Below, piece by piece: positions 43,250-52,886 of a stretch of DNA of 64,000 nucleotides; position 1 is the first letter of the stretch, and each line of letters begins with the position of its first letter. The stretch lies in assembly GCA_948146395.1 (NCBI GenBank), contig OX411555.1, positions 42,741,725-42,805,724 on the forward strand. The letters are read 5' to 3'. Source of the stretch: Fragum whitleyi. Lineage: Eukaryota; Mollusca; Bivalvia; Cardiida; Cardiidae. The translations under genes were made by a program, and so were the position numbers. The notes under the pieces were generated by a model, which saw nothing but the letters and a program-made list of their open reading frames with translations, had not been told where the DNA came from and did no database searches.

Positions 43250-44115
43250 CAGTAAAGTCTCGGTGGTTCGTATCTCAAGGGACCGGTACAATTTATACCA
43301 ACTAAACATAGTACGAACCAACCAATGTCAAGCGGTCGGTAGTCTTTTGATGGCTCAGATCGGACATGGTCTTAAGGTACCCTATATTTGTGGCTTTATT
43401 CTAAGGTTCTATGGAATTTGTTTTAAATCAAGTTCTAACGAGACCGTTTTGTAAAGAGTAAGGACGTAACAAATCCCACTTGAGCAATTATCATCCTTTG
43501 TTTTGTCCATATTTAAATCCTACATAAATTAATTTTGGCATGTCAAATATTAACTACATCAGAGTGTTTCCCCTTTGGATCAAATCACTTTGAGTACTCA
43601 TTCAGTGGACTATGAAATCTCGGCATTACAATGACTCTGTGTGGAAGTTATACATGTTAACAATAAAGTCTACAAAGATTTGTACAGTCATTTAGATATA
43701 TGCATAATTGGTATGAGAAAGCCACATGAATTACAATAATTAAGGTCACTAATTGATCCTTTTTTCGATTAAAACCGCCGAAAATTACAAATCAAACAAT
43801 GTCTGTAAATATTGATGCAAAACAATTACTTCGATTAATACAAATCAACAGGTGTGAAAATCAAGGTATATGTCTATTGTTACACCTAGGACAGCTATTG
43901 ATCGCACAAATCACACCTACGGATTAAACATATAACTTTGTGTTATTTGGAAACTCTCAGGACTTAACACGGGCTACGAACTACCAATCACCGACGTGCG
44001 AATAACTCAGAGCCTTCTTACAAAGATAAAGAGGGAAAAAATCGGGACCAAAGAATGTATACGAACCAACGATTACCTCTGAACCACCGGCGTGTGAACG
44101 ACTGAGATTTTACTG
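43250..44115. mobile_element. Tigger/pogo-like non-autonomous transposon
   Basis: Left end CAGTAAAGTCTCGGTGGTTC, right end ending CTGAGATTTTACTG with CGAACCAACG / GAACCACCGG words near it; TA on both sides (43248-43249, 44116-44117). 866 bp, no transposase frame. 5'-CAGT ends with TA target are typical of Tc1/mariner, pogo/Tigger branch. Internal words such as GACCGGTACAATTTATACCA may be remnants of a larger parent. Confidence 0.8.
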
Positions 44116-44333
44116 TATATACAAAGACAAGTTATAAACAAGTTTAAGGTGTCATGCAGCGGAGTAAATTATTGTTAAAATTTTTAATAAACCAAAATAT
44201 AATATTTCGAAGACAATTTCAATTTGTACATAATTGATATGGTATTAAAAGTAAAATCAGTCCCTCTTATTGAAATCTATTAAAGTGAGTAATAAATCTG
44301 TGAAAAGTACAAAAAATATACATCTGTGTTACA

Positions 44334-45000
44334 TTAACCCTTCCCATACTGTTCACGAAACATGCCTGCTGTACAAATAGCCTTGGTATGGAGCATAGAC
44401 TAAGATCAGCCTGCAGCCCTGCACAATTCAGTCTAATCTTAGCCTACAACTTTTTGAAAGAAAAATGCCCATGAGGGCCTGAAATACTCTACTGACTCCC
44501 TTGAAATGTCTACGGCTTGAAAGGCCTTTGTAAGACATAATTATAGACTATATGAAAGTATTTAAGGAAATCCTTTCTCTAGAGGCAGTCTAATATCAAG
44601 GGCAGGGATAATTTTATAATATAAGGCCCTATTTCATGTGGTAATTGACAGAAATGACTTTTTTGATAGGAATGATCCTTATGTCAGTATGATGAGTCTG
44701 TGAAAGTTTGAAGCAAATCGGATGAAAACAAAGGACACAATTTTCAATAAGAGGATATTTAGATAAAATTTCAATAAAGCCTCCTTTAGCATGATACTTG
44801 ACAAAGCTGATGGATGAAAACTGTGGACTCTATCTCGATAGAAAATTGATAGAGGGATGGATGGACAGAAAACACCCCATTGCAATAGCTCTTCTGACAT
44901 TAAGTCAGTTTAAAAATTGAACCGGAATAGTGGAAATGTCTAAAAAAAAAAAGGCAATATATTTGAAACTAAAATTTAAATTCAGCAGGGTAAGGGTTAA
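44334..45000 (+). mobile_element. Family B MITE, copy 8, split by an AACAAGA-type relic
   Basis: TTAACCCTTCCCATACTG at the left and TTCAGCAGGGTAAGGGTTAA at the right are the family B ends. Between them, about 44455-44925, is a degenerate long element with hairpin-like CATGAGGGCCTGAAATACTC, a GGGATGGATGGACAGAAAAC tract and TAGCTCTTCTGACATTAAGT near its 3' end. Confidence 0.6.
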
Positions 45001-45323
45001 CACCTGTACATATATAGTGAAGACACACCCCCTAAATAAAACACAGAGTCTTGGTAAAAATCTGTATACATATATGTTCCACATCTATTAAACAAATACC
45101 TTCTTGTGTGATTGGGTTTTTTCCTAACAATGAAATAAGAAATACAATCTGAATGAATCTATTGAGGAAATTAATGCCTGTTATGCCAATTAAAAAGTTA
45201 CTTAAATCAGAGGATGCACTTGTTGCAATCAAAAATTCATGTTGAACAAGATGTGTTTGTGAAACAGGAATGCCCCTTGACAGATGACCTTGACCTTGTC
45301 ACATGACTTTGACCTTGTTATCT

Positions 45324-45779
45324 CATTCCGAACACCACTCGGCCAATCTCACGATCAACCTCAGATGAACAAAGACGGACTATTTTCAAAAATTACGGGA
45401 AAACCTTGGAAAAACTTGATGACATACGATAAAATGGCCTTAGCCCTCAAAACTTTGAGTGAAAACGTTTGACGTCGCCAACGGTACTTGTTTGAAGTCA
45501 CTGACGTGAAACCATCGTAACCTTATATAAATAACTTTAGATTCTTAAATAACGGCTAAAAATCTTAATTTTTGAGAATGATTGTCATTCTCAAAAATTA
45601 AGATTTTTCAGCCGTTATTTACTGTAAAAAATATCAGTCTAAAGATAGCGCTGGTTAGCTAGTTTATCTTACACTGTTTCCGCCTAACAAAATGCACAAT
45701 TTCATTACATACTCATCCGCCTAACATACATCCAAGGTATGTTGTAGTTTACGGAAATGGCCAAGTGATGTTCCGAATG
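45324..45779. mobile_element. Mutator-like MITE with 22-bp inverted ends and 10-bp target duplication
   Basis: Left end CATTCCGAACACCACTCGGC, right end GCCAAGTGATGTTCCGAATG, 19 of 22 positions inverted-identical. Flanks CTTGTTATCT (45314-45323) and CTTGTTCTCT (45780-45789) are a 10-bp duplication with one mismatch. The centre (45555-45622) is a long perfect palindrome, AATAACGGCTAAAAATCTTA mirrored by TAAGATTTTTCAGCCGTTAT. Confidence 0.85.
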
Positions 45780-45875
45780 CTTGTTCTCTGTAGAAGCAAA
45801 CTATTGAGATCTATCATTGAGCATTGTATCTTGAATAGCCTTAAAGTAATTGGCAATGTTAAGTTTTTTAGGTAG

Positions 45876-46099
45876 CCCTTTCCTGTTTTACAAAATTTTG
45901 GACCTGTCCAAATTCAAAGGTTTTGCAGACGAAAATTTAAAGTGGATTTAATTTGAAAAATAACCATTCTGTAGGGTAGAAAATAGTGTGGAAAAAGAAA
46001 AAATTGATGTCGGAAGCAATTTCTTCTTTTTTCACAATGCTTTCTCAATCATAAAATCACAGACACGTAAAAAGCAGGGATTAAACAGCAAAGGGTTAA
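45876..46099 (-). mobile_element. Family C MITE, copy 7 (nested)
   Basis: Right TTAA at 46096-46099; the left side reads GGTAG in place of GGTTAA. The uninterrupted site is seen in the related element at about 41161-41175 (TTTTTTGGTTAACTTTTGCA). Confidence 0.88.
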
Positions 46100-46334
46100 G
46101 TTTTACAGACAAACAGACAGAATGACAGACAGCCAACAGTAAAATAATTGGCCCCTGATCTTTTAGAGTGAGGGGGCATAAAAATTGAAGTTTTTCATAA
46201 TCTCTTCTGGCTAAAAGATGGTAAATATGAGGCAAAGACTAAGATCAGACTGCACATATGTTCAGACTAATCTAAGTCTTAGCTCATGCAAAAGCATAAG
46301 TATTCCAGGTTCAGCATGACCATACATAATAATA

Positions 46335-46795
46335 TTTAGAAATAGAAGAGAGAGAACATAAAAAGAAGATACTAGTTGTGAAAATAACCCCAAAATTTAT
46401 TGTACCATTACAAGAAATGAAAACAGCCCTGCATTCAGAATAACAAAACAGTCTGAGTTGTTTGCAAATTATAACCTGCTTTGCGCACAAGTGCAAAGCA
46501 GGGTATAAATTTGGGAACATTTTGCACCCTTTGTCATCCTAAACACAGGGTAGTTCTTTATGAAATGTTTACATATCCTAAAAAGCAGTATTTTTACAAG
46601 TTTAACCATGATATGTGACAATGACCTTTACAGATGACATTGACCAAGATTTTAAATGTTATATTGAGATGTACATTCATGCTTAATAAGAGTATTGCAC
46701 CATGGAGAGTTAAGATACAGGAAATGTTAACTTTAAATTTTACTTTTGACAGAAAACATGGAATAATTGGATACAAACATGTGTATTGTTTATTC
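46335..46795. other. DOCK intron 11: unassigned stretch
   Basis: AT-rich. A family B core fragment (GACTGCACATATGTTCAGAC) lies just left at 46240-46322. No exon-like segment before the duplicated exon pieces at 46796. Confidence 0.5.
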
Positions 46796-46910
46796 TATCT
46801 AAACTTATTACAGACTCGGGCTGGAATCAGTTACTATGTTACTAATTTTAGAAATATCCCATGAACTCACCCTGGAGAGGATAGACTGTTTGGAAACATA
46901 CTACTAATCA
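46796..46910 (-). pseudogene. Partial tandem duplicates of DOCK exon 11
   Basis: 46871-46909 repeats the 3' end of exon 11 and its donor (CCTGGAGAGGATAGACTGTT next to GAACTCAC) 88 bp away from the true copy. 46796-46829 repeats the middle of the exon (CTATCTAAACTTATTACAGA). The donor-like GTGAGTTC is intact, but no acceptor or open frame joins the pieces, so they look like non-functional copies. Confidence 0.7.
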
Positions 46911-46958
46911 GTTAGTATGGTAAATGTTACTATTTTTAGAAATATCTCACGAACTCAC

Positions 46959-47071
46959 CCTGGAGAAGATGGACTGGTTGGAAACATATTGCTAATCCTA
47001 TCTAAACTTATCACAGACTGGGACTGGAATCTTCGTAATGTACTGTTAACTGAGGTTCTAGAGTCTATCAC
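46959..47071 (-). CDS. DOCK exon 11 (NSTLRR segment)
   Basis: The acceptor ATTTTATATGCAG opens phase 0 with VIDSRTSVNSTLRRFQSQSV, ISLDRISNMFPTSPSSP and two bases of a glycine codon; donor GTGAGTTC. NSTLRR followed by a serine-rich stretch corresponds to the segment just after DHR-2 in DOCK1/5-type proteins. 113 bp is exactly the length needed to connect exon 10 (phase 0) to exon 12 (which begins with one base). Confidence 0.85.
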
Positions 47072-47105
47072 CTGCATATAAAATATTAAATCAGTTAAAG
47101 TATCA

Positions 47106-47232
47106 GAAGTACAGATAAGAGGGGGTAACTCCAATCTAACACCTTTATTTCCAAATGAAACCTTATGTTGTGGGTATTCATTTGAATTGTCTCGTTAAGA
47201 TGATTCCAATGAGTACACACAAAATAGGGTTT
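47106..47232 (+). mobile_element. Family E MITE, copy 4
   Basis: AGAAGTACAGATAAGAGGGG, CTTATGTTGTGGGTATTCAT, AATGAGTACACACAAAATAG. It starts 35 bp from the acceptor of exon 11. Confidence 0.75.
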
Positions 47233-47455
47233 AACCCTTTGCTGTTTAATCCCTGCTTTTTACGTGCCTGTGATTTTAAGATTGAGAAAACATTGCGAAA
47301 AAAGAAGAAATTGCTTCTGACCAGCAATTTCTTCTTTTTCCACACTATTTTCTACCCTACTGAATGGTTATTTTTCAAATTAAATCAACTTTAAATTTTC
47401 GCAAAACTTTTGAATTTGGATAGGTCCAAAATTTTGTAAAACAGGAAAGGGTTAA
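47231..47455 (+). mobile_element. Family C MITE, copy 8
   Basis: TTAA at 47231-47234 and 47452-47455; complete. It directly abuts the family E copy. Confidence 0.9.
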
Positions 47456-47659
47456 GCAGGAACTAGTGAAATATCAAAATTAGAAATCCAAAATACTCCC
47501 TCCATCTGTATTTTTGAGTCTTGAATTTGTTTCATAATAACATATCCAAAATGTTCATTGCTGTGATTCTTTTTATTTCAATCTAGATTCTTAAATCCTG
47601 TCATTGTGTAGCTTTCATCAACTTGTACTCAACAAAACATGGCATACTGTAATCATTAC

Positions 47660-47791
47660 CTTTAAGTTATACTCTTTCTCTATCATTTGCTGTAGTTCTG
47701 CAAATCTCTGCTCCATATGAGCATGGAATGGTTTTAGTTGTTCTGATACTTTTTTCTTGTGGATATACAAAGCATCTCTGAGGAGAACAGA
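47660..47791 (-). CDS. DOCK exon 10 (end of DHR-2)
   Basis: Acceptor TACTTCCAG, donor GTAATG. Forty-four residues in phase 0: SVLLRDALYIHKKKVSEQLK, PFHAHMEQRFAELQQMIEKE and YNLK. The LxPFHxxMExxFxxLxxxxEKEY pattern is the C-terminal helix region of the DHR-2 domain of DOCK1/2/5, including the terminal EKEYG/N motif. High confidence. Confidence 0.95.
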
Positions 47792-47852
47792 CTGGAAGTA
47801 AAAACATCAAAATGTTACCTTGCGATAACTAGTGATAACTAGAACTTGTCTC

Positions 47853-48016
47853 TTAAGGTAGTGGACCTGTAATAATTCTGCAACATTTTTGGAAGTAATG
47901 AATTTTATAGTGTAATATGAGGTTTACTCATTATTTCATTAAGGAACATCAGTCAACAATGTGACAGATAATTAGTTCCAAAAATGTTACAGAACTATTA
48001 AGTATTCACACCTTAA
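47853..48016. mobile_element. Family D palindromic MITE, copy 5
   Basis: TTAAGGTAGTGGACCTG at the left, AAGTATTCACACCTTAA at the right (diverged), inner AGGTTTACTCATTATTTCAT. Confidence 0.65.
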
Positions 48017-48211
48017 TTTGTATCTCAAGGAAGCCCTTTTGTAGTAGAAATATAATAGTCAGACACGGATTCCCATACCAGTTACATTAAAGGGAGAATG
48101 ATTCTTCAATAATTTTTAATGTATTCAATGTATTCATTTAGTCAAGGATAAAAAACTTTTCAGTCACATGGGACTTACCTCCAAAATACAAAACCTTGAC
48201 ATGTATCAAGG

Positions 48212-48615
48212 GTTCAATACTAAGGGGAGTCCAGGAGTCTGAGACTCCTAATTTACCAGATGGGACTCCTTCATTTTTGCAAATAAAGAGTCCAGAGGAC
48301 TAGGAGGTTTATAGGATAATGTTTTACCCCATGTCATGCTGTATATAAAACTTTGCAAAATCAATGTAAAATCAAAACACTGGAAGTTACCAAATGTGAG
48401 TGAAAATTGATTTCAGAAATGCATTGTTTTACACCTTTCTAGTTTAAAAATAAAATTCAGGTGGCATGAACTACGATCAGAGAACTAAGCAATTTCTTCT
48501 TTTCCACCATGGTCTCTCAATATGAAAATTCAAACTTCTTATTTTGAGCTTGGACTCCTTGACTTCATAATGGAGAATGGAATTCATATTCAAAGAAGTT
48601 CATGTGGATCTCTGG
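48212..48615. mobile_element. Repeat family K, copy 2, with a truncated family B MITE inside
   Basis: ACTAAGGGGAGTCCAGGAGT as in the copy at 41535. From about 48320 a family B left end (ACCCCATGTCATGCTGTA) runs to about 48488, and family K then resumes with AGCAATTTCTTCTTTTCCAC and TGAGCTTGGACTCCTTGA. Confidence 0.6.
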
Positions 48616-48829
48616 TATCAATAAAATTGTTGTTAGCCAACGACAGCATCATAAAATTAGCTTGAATAGGCTGGATTCACTATGTTTTGGTCACACAACA
48701 ATGAAAACAATGTATAACGTTAAACTTTAAGTAAAATAAGACAATACCACACAGGACAAAAAAAAGCTCTACTATACCCCTCCCCAAGATAAATACTTAT
48801 TTTTGAAGGGTTATAATTTTTATTTACTA

Positions 48830-49573
48830 ACAAGAGGACCAAGATGGTCCTAGATCGCTCACCTGAGTCTCTTTGACCCATGGGACATCACATTAATTAA
48901 ATAGGCAGATGTCAACAAGGAGATAATTTCTACATAGGATCAATACCATGGAATGTTTTCAGCCAAGAGCAAGAAAAATATGCCTTTTCACTCTTTAATT
49001 TTATATAAAATCGTGCTCAAATAAGCTAAACAGGATGTGCCTGGTTGGAGCCCAAATACAATCCTAGGGTCTTGATATGAACAAACTTTGTAGAGATCCA
49101 CTAGATGATGCTACATACCAAATATGAAAGATGTCTGCCTTCTGGTTTAGGAGAAAATTTTCCTTTTTTTACCCTACATGCTCAGAATAGCTAAAAGGGA
49201 TGCGCCCAGGCAAAGCCCAAATATGACCCCAGGGTCTTGATATGAACAAACTTGGTAGAGGTCCACTAGATGATGCCAAATATGAAAGCTGTCTGCTTTC
49301 TAGTTTCAGAGAAGAAGATTTTTGAAGATTTTCCTATTTTCACCCTTTTTGTTAAGGGTACATTGAAAGTTAAGTGAGGATTTCATTTATTTGAATGACT
49401 TTGGTAGAGCTTGACTAAAGTAACATCCCTGCCAAGTTTCATCAAGATTGGCACACTGGTTTAGGAGGAGAAGATGTTTAAAGAAATTGTGGACGACACA
49501 AGACAGACGCCGCATGACTGACGACGGACATTGTACGATCACAATAGCTCACTTCATGCTCAGGTGAGCTATA
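48830..49573 (+). mobile_element. AACAAGA-type element, subfamily a, copy 3
   Basis: AACAAGAGGACCAAGATGG with hairpin GGACCAAGATGGTCC and arm CGCTCACCTGAG; 3' end CATGCTCAGGTGAGCTATAA. About three monomers of the AGGGTCTTGATATGAACAAA type, as at 3307. The right end is 52 bp from the donor of DOCK exon 9. Confidence 0.85.
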
Positions 49574-49625
49574 AATGGCACATTTTTGGAAACAAGTTAA
49601 CACAACCAAAGATCTATGGGCTTAC

Positions 49626-49765
49626 TTGTTGTTTAGTGAGATCTCTCAAAGTTTTCTGGAACTCGCTGTCTTTATCATTTTTTGGAAATTCCTCAGAGTA
49701 AAACGACTTCCAGTTGGAAATACCCCCATTAACGGCAGCATCCACAATACCATTAAGTAACATAC
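49626..49765 (-). CDS. DOCK exon 9 (DHR-2 catalytic loop region)
   Basis: Acceptor CCCATGTTTCAG, donor GTAAGC. After two bases completing a glycine codon it reads MLLNGIVDAAVNGGISNWKS, FYSEEFPKNDKDSEFQKTLR, DLTKQQ. LNGIVDxAVxGG is the most conserved DHR-2 segment; in known DOCK structures the loop here carries the valine nucleotide sensor that helps expel GDP and magnesium. DAAVNGG is the DOCK3/4-type variant of the vertebrate DOCK1 sequence. 46 codons, length fits both neighbours. Confidence 0.96.
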
Positions 49766-49917
49766 CTGAAACATGGGAATTTTATAAACTTGATCTGTTT
49801 GGTGAAAAAATATGGTCATGAGATTGGGAAAATATTAATTCTGATCGAAATGCACACTGAGCATGTGGAGTTAGTTCTAAGTTTTCGGTTTTTCCTGGTA
49901 TACAGTTTGTTTTTGTT

Positions 49918-50270
49918 TGTTTGTTAGGGGTTTAATGTCATTTTTCAACATCATTGCAATAAGGTGTTAGCTGGTGCTCCTAGACATGGTTTCCTGTAGT
50001 TTCTCACACTGATATAATCACAAAACTTCATATGAGTCACCAGCATGGGGTTTAATGCAAGACTATACTGTCTTTACTATGTATAGACAAGTAGTACAAT
50101 TGTTCACTGAACCCTCGAGCTGCTCATCTTACTTAGGTGTACCACTTAATATACTCCAATTGGTGGGAGAAAAATGACTCATGTCTTATTGACTTTAGCA
50201 AATGTAGGATTAAAATTGGCTAATCCAGGGTTCAAACTCACAACCTAAGGAATGACAGCCAAATGTATTA
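49918..50270 (-). mobile_element. Old SINE copy split by a family A hairpin
   Basis: AGGGGTTTAATGTCATTTTT, GGTGCTCCTAGACATGGTTT and CCTGTAGTTTCTCACACT are the 3' half of a 5543-type SINE, diverged. The rest (GCTGCTCATCTTACTTAGGT, CAGGGTTCAAACTCACAAC) resumes at 50118. Between them, 50050-50116, is a family A-type palindrome (GGGTTTAATGCAAGACTATA / TTGTTCACTGAACCC). Confidence 0.6.
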
Positions 50271-50389
50271 ACACCTGATCTAGATGGGCTCAGTGATAAG
50301 ACAAAAGCCTAACAATCAGAATGTCCCTAGGTCAAAATTCTAACATGACCATGTGATTTTTCTTTAGCAGAAAATTAAATTAAGGTAGT

Positions 50390-50536
50390 GGACTCAAAAT
50401 AGTTTTACTTTCAGAAGTAATAAGCTTTAATAGTGTTAACTGAGGTTTCCTTGTGATTCATTAGGAAACCTCTGTCAACATTGTGAGAGATTAAGAGTCT
50501 GAAATGTCGGGTAACTTTTACAGGTCCACTACCTTA
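50390..50536. mobile_element. Family D palindromic MITE, copy 6
   Basis: TTAAGGTAGTGGACTCAA at the left, CAGGTCCACTACCTTA at the right, centre AGGTTTCCTTGTGATTCATT. A possible family B left end follows at 50547 (TTAACCCTTGTCGTGA). Confidence 0.75.
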
Positions 50537-50879
50537 TCATAGGTATTTAACCCTTGTCGTGATAAACTCAGAATACATCTGCATAGACAGAAGGTATAAA
50601 CAACCATCAGCCTGCACATATGTAGATGGTCACTCAAACAAGTACCACTCTAAACTGTTTGCAAATCAAATCCCACTTTACACATGCAATTGTGTAAAAA
50701 TTATGGTATAATTTGCTTACAAGTTTCACTGTTTTGTCTGAATGTACGACTAGATTCACTTAACTGGTCAACCCTGCAAATTAAACCCTACTTGGCATGC
50801 AAGTGCATGTGCAAAGTGGGGAATAATTTGAAAACAGTTTGCCCCGATTTTGTCATGCTGGACGCAGGGCTGGACTCAC

Positions 50880-50994
50880 CTAACTGGTCTACCCTGGCTT
50901 TTTCATCTGTCATTTGATGCTCTATACCAGAATTTAACTTCTTTATTGTTGTTTCCATGGTTTCAATGGCATATTCTATGGGACTAACTTTGTA
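50880..50994 (-). CDS. DOCK exon 8 (DHR-2)
   Basis: The acceptor is a poly-T run plus GCAG, the donor GTGAGTCC. Thirty-eight residues in phase 0: YKVSPIEYAIETMETTIKKL, NSGIEHQMTDEKARVDQL, then one base of a glycine codon. VSPIEYAIETM matches the ISPLENAIETM helix start shared by DOCK1, 2 and 5. Confidence 0.95.
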
Positions 50995-51215
50995 CTGCAA
51001 AAAAAAAAAAATTATACATTTTGTTAACTTTAAGGCAATTAGGGACTTTTCTTTCACTAAAGTAAAACAGATTATGTATATCAAGTTATCGAATTTATTC
51101 TGAGAAAATAACACAGTGTGCTAGAGGGGATGGGGAGGGGGATTATAATACCATTTAACAGGCATAAGTGATTCTCATACTGCACCATTTTACATCCTCG
51201 CACGCTTTATCACAT

Positions 51216-51444
51216 TTAACCCTTTACTGTTTAATCCCTGCTTTTTATGTGCCTGTGATTTTATGACTGAGAAAACATTGTGAAAAAAGAAGAAATTGCT
51301 TCTAACAAGCAATTTCTTCTTTTTCCACACTATTTTCTACCCTACTGAATGGTTACTTTTCAAATTAAATCTACTTTTAATTTTTGTCTGCAAAACCTTT
51401 GAATTTGGACAGGTCCAAAATTGTCTAAAACAGGAAAGGGTTAA
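51216..51444 (+). mobile_element. Family C MITE, copy 9
   Basis: TTAA at 51216-51219 and 51441-51444; complete. Confidence 0.9.
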
Positions 51445-51777
51445 TCTTACTTTACTGAATAACATAGTTTGAGGACCATATTTTTTGCATTGCTGGGTGT
51501 ATGTTGAACTATAGTAAAGCCAAATGAATGCTACAAGGCTGCACTTGATCTGAAGTTGACAAATTTAGAAAGAAATGATCTTTGTCATGACAGACTGCCT
51601 ATTGTTGTTTTTGGGCAAACCTTATATTCCGATGGAGGTTGTGCTGTGCTGAATTCTTCAATCCGTTTGCCAGGAGAAGATGTTAACATGTTTCCGGAAG
51701 TTGTTATTTGATAGATAGAAAAAACAGTAGCTAAATGCTTTCCCCTCAAGGAGCAAATATTGAAAATTAAAACTTAC
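51445..51777. other. DOCK intron 7: short unassigned stretch
   Basis: No repeat. A 90-bp open minus segment at 51620-51700 (ending GAATATAAG-GTTTGC) looked exon-like but does not fit phase or the DOCK protein. Confidence 0.55.
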
Positions 51778-51864
51778 CACAATAGTTTGGGTGACTTCAA
51801 ACCAACATAAAATACCTGGTAGAGGAGATTTAGTTGTGAGATTAGTCTTCTCCTGCCAGATATT
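51778..51864 (-). CDS. DOCK exon 7 (DHR-2, LPGILxWFEV segment)
   Basis: Acceptor CCCATTTCAG, donor GTAAGTTTT. Twenty-nine residues: NIWQEKTNLTTKSPLPGILC, WFEVTQTIV. This matches the MWIERTxxxTxxxLPGILRWFEV block of DOCK family members; the usual R/K before W is C here. A GT inside the exon (51815) could mimic a donor, but using it would delete the conserved WFEV. Confidence 0.94.
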
Positions 51865-52164
51865 CTGAAATGGGAAAATTTAGACACAATAACTTGACCT
51901 TTTTTTTCTTTTTTTTTTTTTTTTAAATTTCAGACTATGACAAGTTGAAAGAAAGTTAAGTTTATTTGTTGAATTGTTTAATAGCTTTATTTTATTAAAA
52001 CATTCAATAAACCCAAAGATGTTAAATTTATCTTATAACTATACAAATATCCATGTGATAACATCCCATATGATATTTTTTATGATATCACATAGTTATT
52101 TTTAGAACACTGATATAATGCGGTTATTTTTAGAAGCGTCTACAAAAACAAGACAGATAGAGGT

Positions 52165-52330
52165 TATAAGATAAATATAATACATACTTAGTGTATTGTA
52201 TGAAAAAAAATATCTAACTCAGTCGTGAGAATTGATAATTGTCTCGGCAGAGCCACGACAATTATCAATTCTCCCAACCTTGTTAGATATTTTTATTCAT
52301 ACAAAACACTAAGTACATATTATATATTCA
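52165..52330. mobile_element. Palindromic MITE (family I), copy 2
   Basis: AATACATACTTAGTGTATTG and TATGAAAAAAAATATCTAAC at the left are mirrored by GTTAGATATTTTTATTCATA, CAAAACACTAAGTA at the right. The centre GATAATTGTCTCGGCAGAGC with GACAATTATC forms the tip of the hairpin. Confidence 0.85.
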
Positions 52331-52886
52331 TTGTCTTGTTATTGTTTTGATATGGATATATACAGTTTGACAGTGGGCAAATAAAATATCTAAATTACAA
52401 CTTAAATAAATCAGCAGTTTTAACATTTTGAACATACTGTGAAGTATTTCAAGTTTTATTAAAGCGTAACCCATCATAAAAGAGGAAAGAAGAGCATTGT
52501 CTACAGGTGCCTACCCCTGGCTGTTCAAAAGGTTTCCAAAGACAGACAATTTAAAAATTAATAGAAGAGCACTGCCTAAGGTTGCCTACACTCATTTGTT
52601 GGTTATTGAATCGTGAATAAAAATGTAAGTAATAATAGGGATATAATTCACACAAAATGCATCTGGAGTTATGGCCCTTAATAGTATAGATTTCTCTTTG
52701 ACATATGTGCCAGGTTTCAAATGGTTTCAAATGAAGCCTTTTGCAAAAAATAATTTCTAAGTTTGATAACGTCAACCATGATGACACCAAGGCTAAGTCA
52801 TTGCCTTGGTTTTCCTCCAAACAGCCAAACAAAAAATAAGGTGTTGACACAACTGTTTTCTCATCTAAACAATCCCCTTTGCCTCT
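52331..52886. other. DOCK intron 6: degenerate AACAAGA-type pieces
   Basis: 52485-52545 and 52564-52840 carry heads AAGAGCATTGTCTACAGGTG and AGAGCACTGCCTAAGGTTGC plus an end CCAAACAGCCAAACAAAAAA, related to subfamily c but decayed. Confidence 0.5.

Larger units (their letters stand above)
45247..46186 (+). mobile_element. AACAAGA-type element, subfamily d, carrying two nested transposons
   Basis: 5' end AACAAGATGTGTTTGTGAAA, CAGGAATGCCCC; 3' end AGTGAGGGGGCATAAAAA. The host monomer (TTGACCTTGTTATC ... GTAGAAGCAAACTATTGAGA, TTGAATAGCCTTAAAGTAAT) is interrupted by a 456-bp element at 45324-45779 and by a family C MITE at 45876-46099. Confidence 0.85.

Noticed and set aside
45116..45139. A 24-bp micro-exon between exons 10 and 12 (AG-GAAAAAACCCAATCACACAAGAAG-GT on the minus strand, sequence not continuous here)
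   Set aside because: Its length is a multiple of three, so it cannot supply the phase change needed before exon 12; exon 11 at 46959-47071 does.
19474..47394. Frames beginning MWKKKKLLVRSNFFFFHYVFS on both strands (19474, 33013, 47155 and others)
   Set aside because: Translation of the central hairpin of family C MITEs; the mirrored Lys- and Phe-rich halves come from one palindrome.
51600..51710. An extra DOCK exon ending GAATATAAG-GTTTGC
   Set aside because: No usable acceptor in the right phase, and the protein would interrupt the conserved WFEV-to-VSPIE junction, which exons 7 and 8 already make directly.
51816..51864. A shorter exon 7 using the GT at 51815
   Set aside because: It would remove the conserved ILxWFEV segment; reading on to the GTAAGT at 51777 restores it with correct phase.
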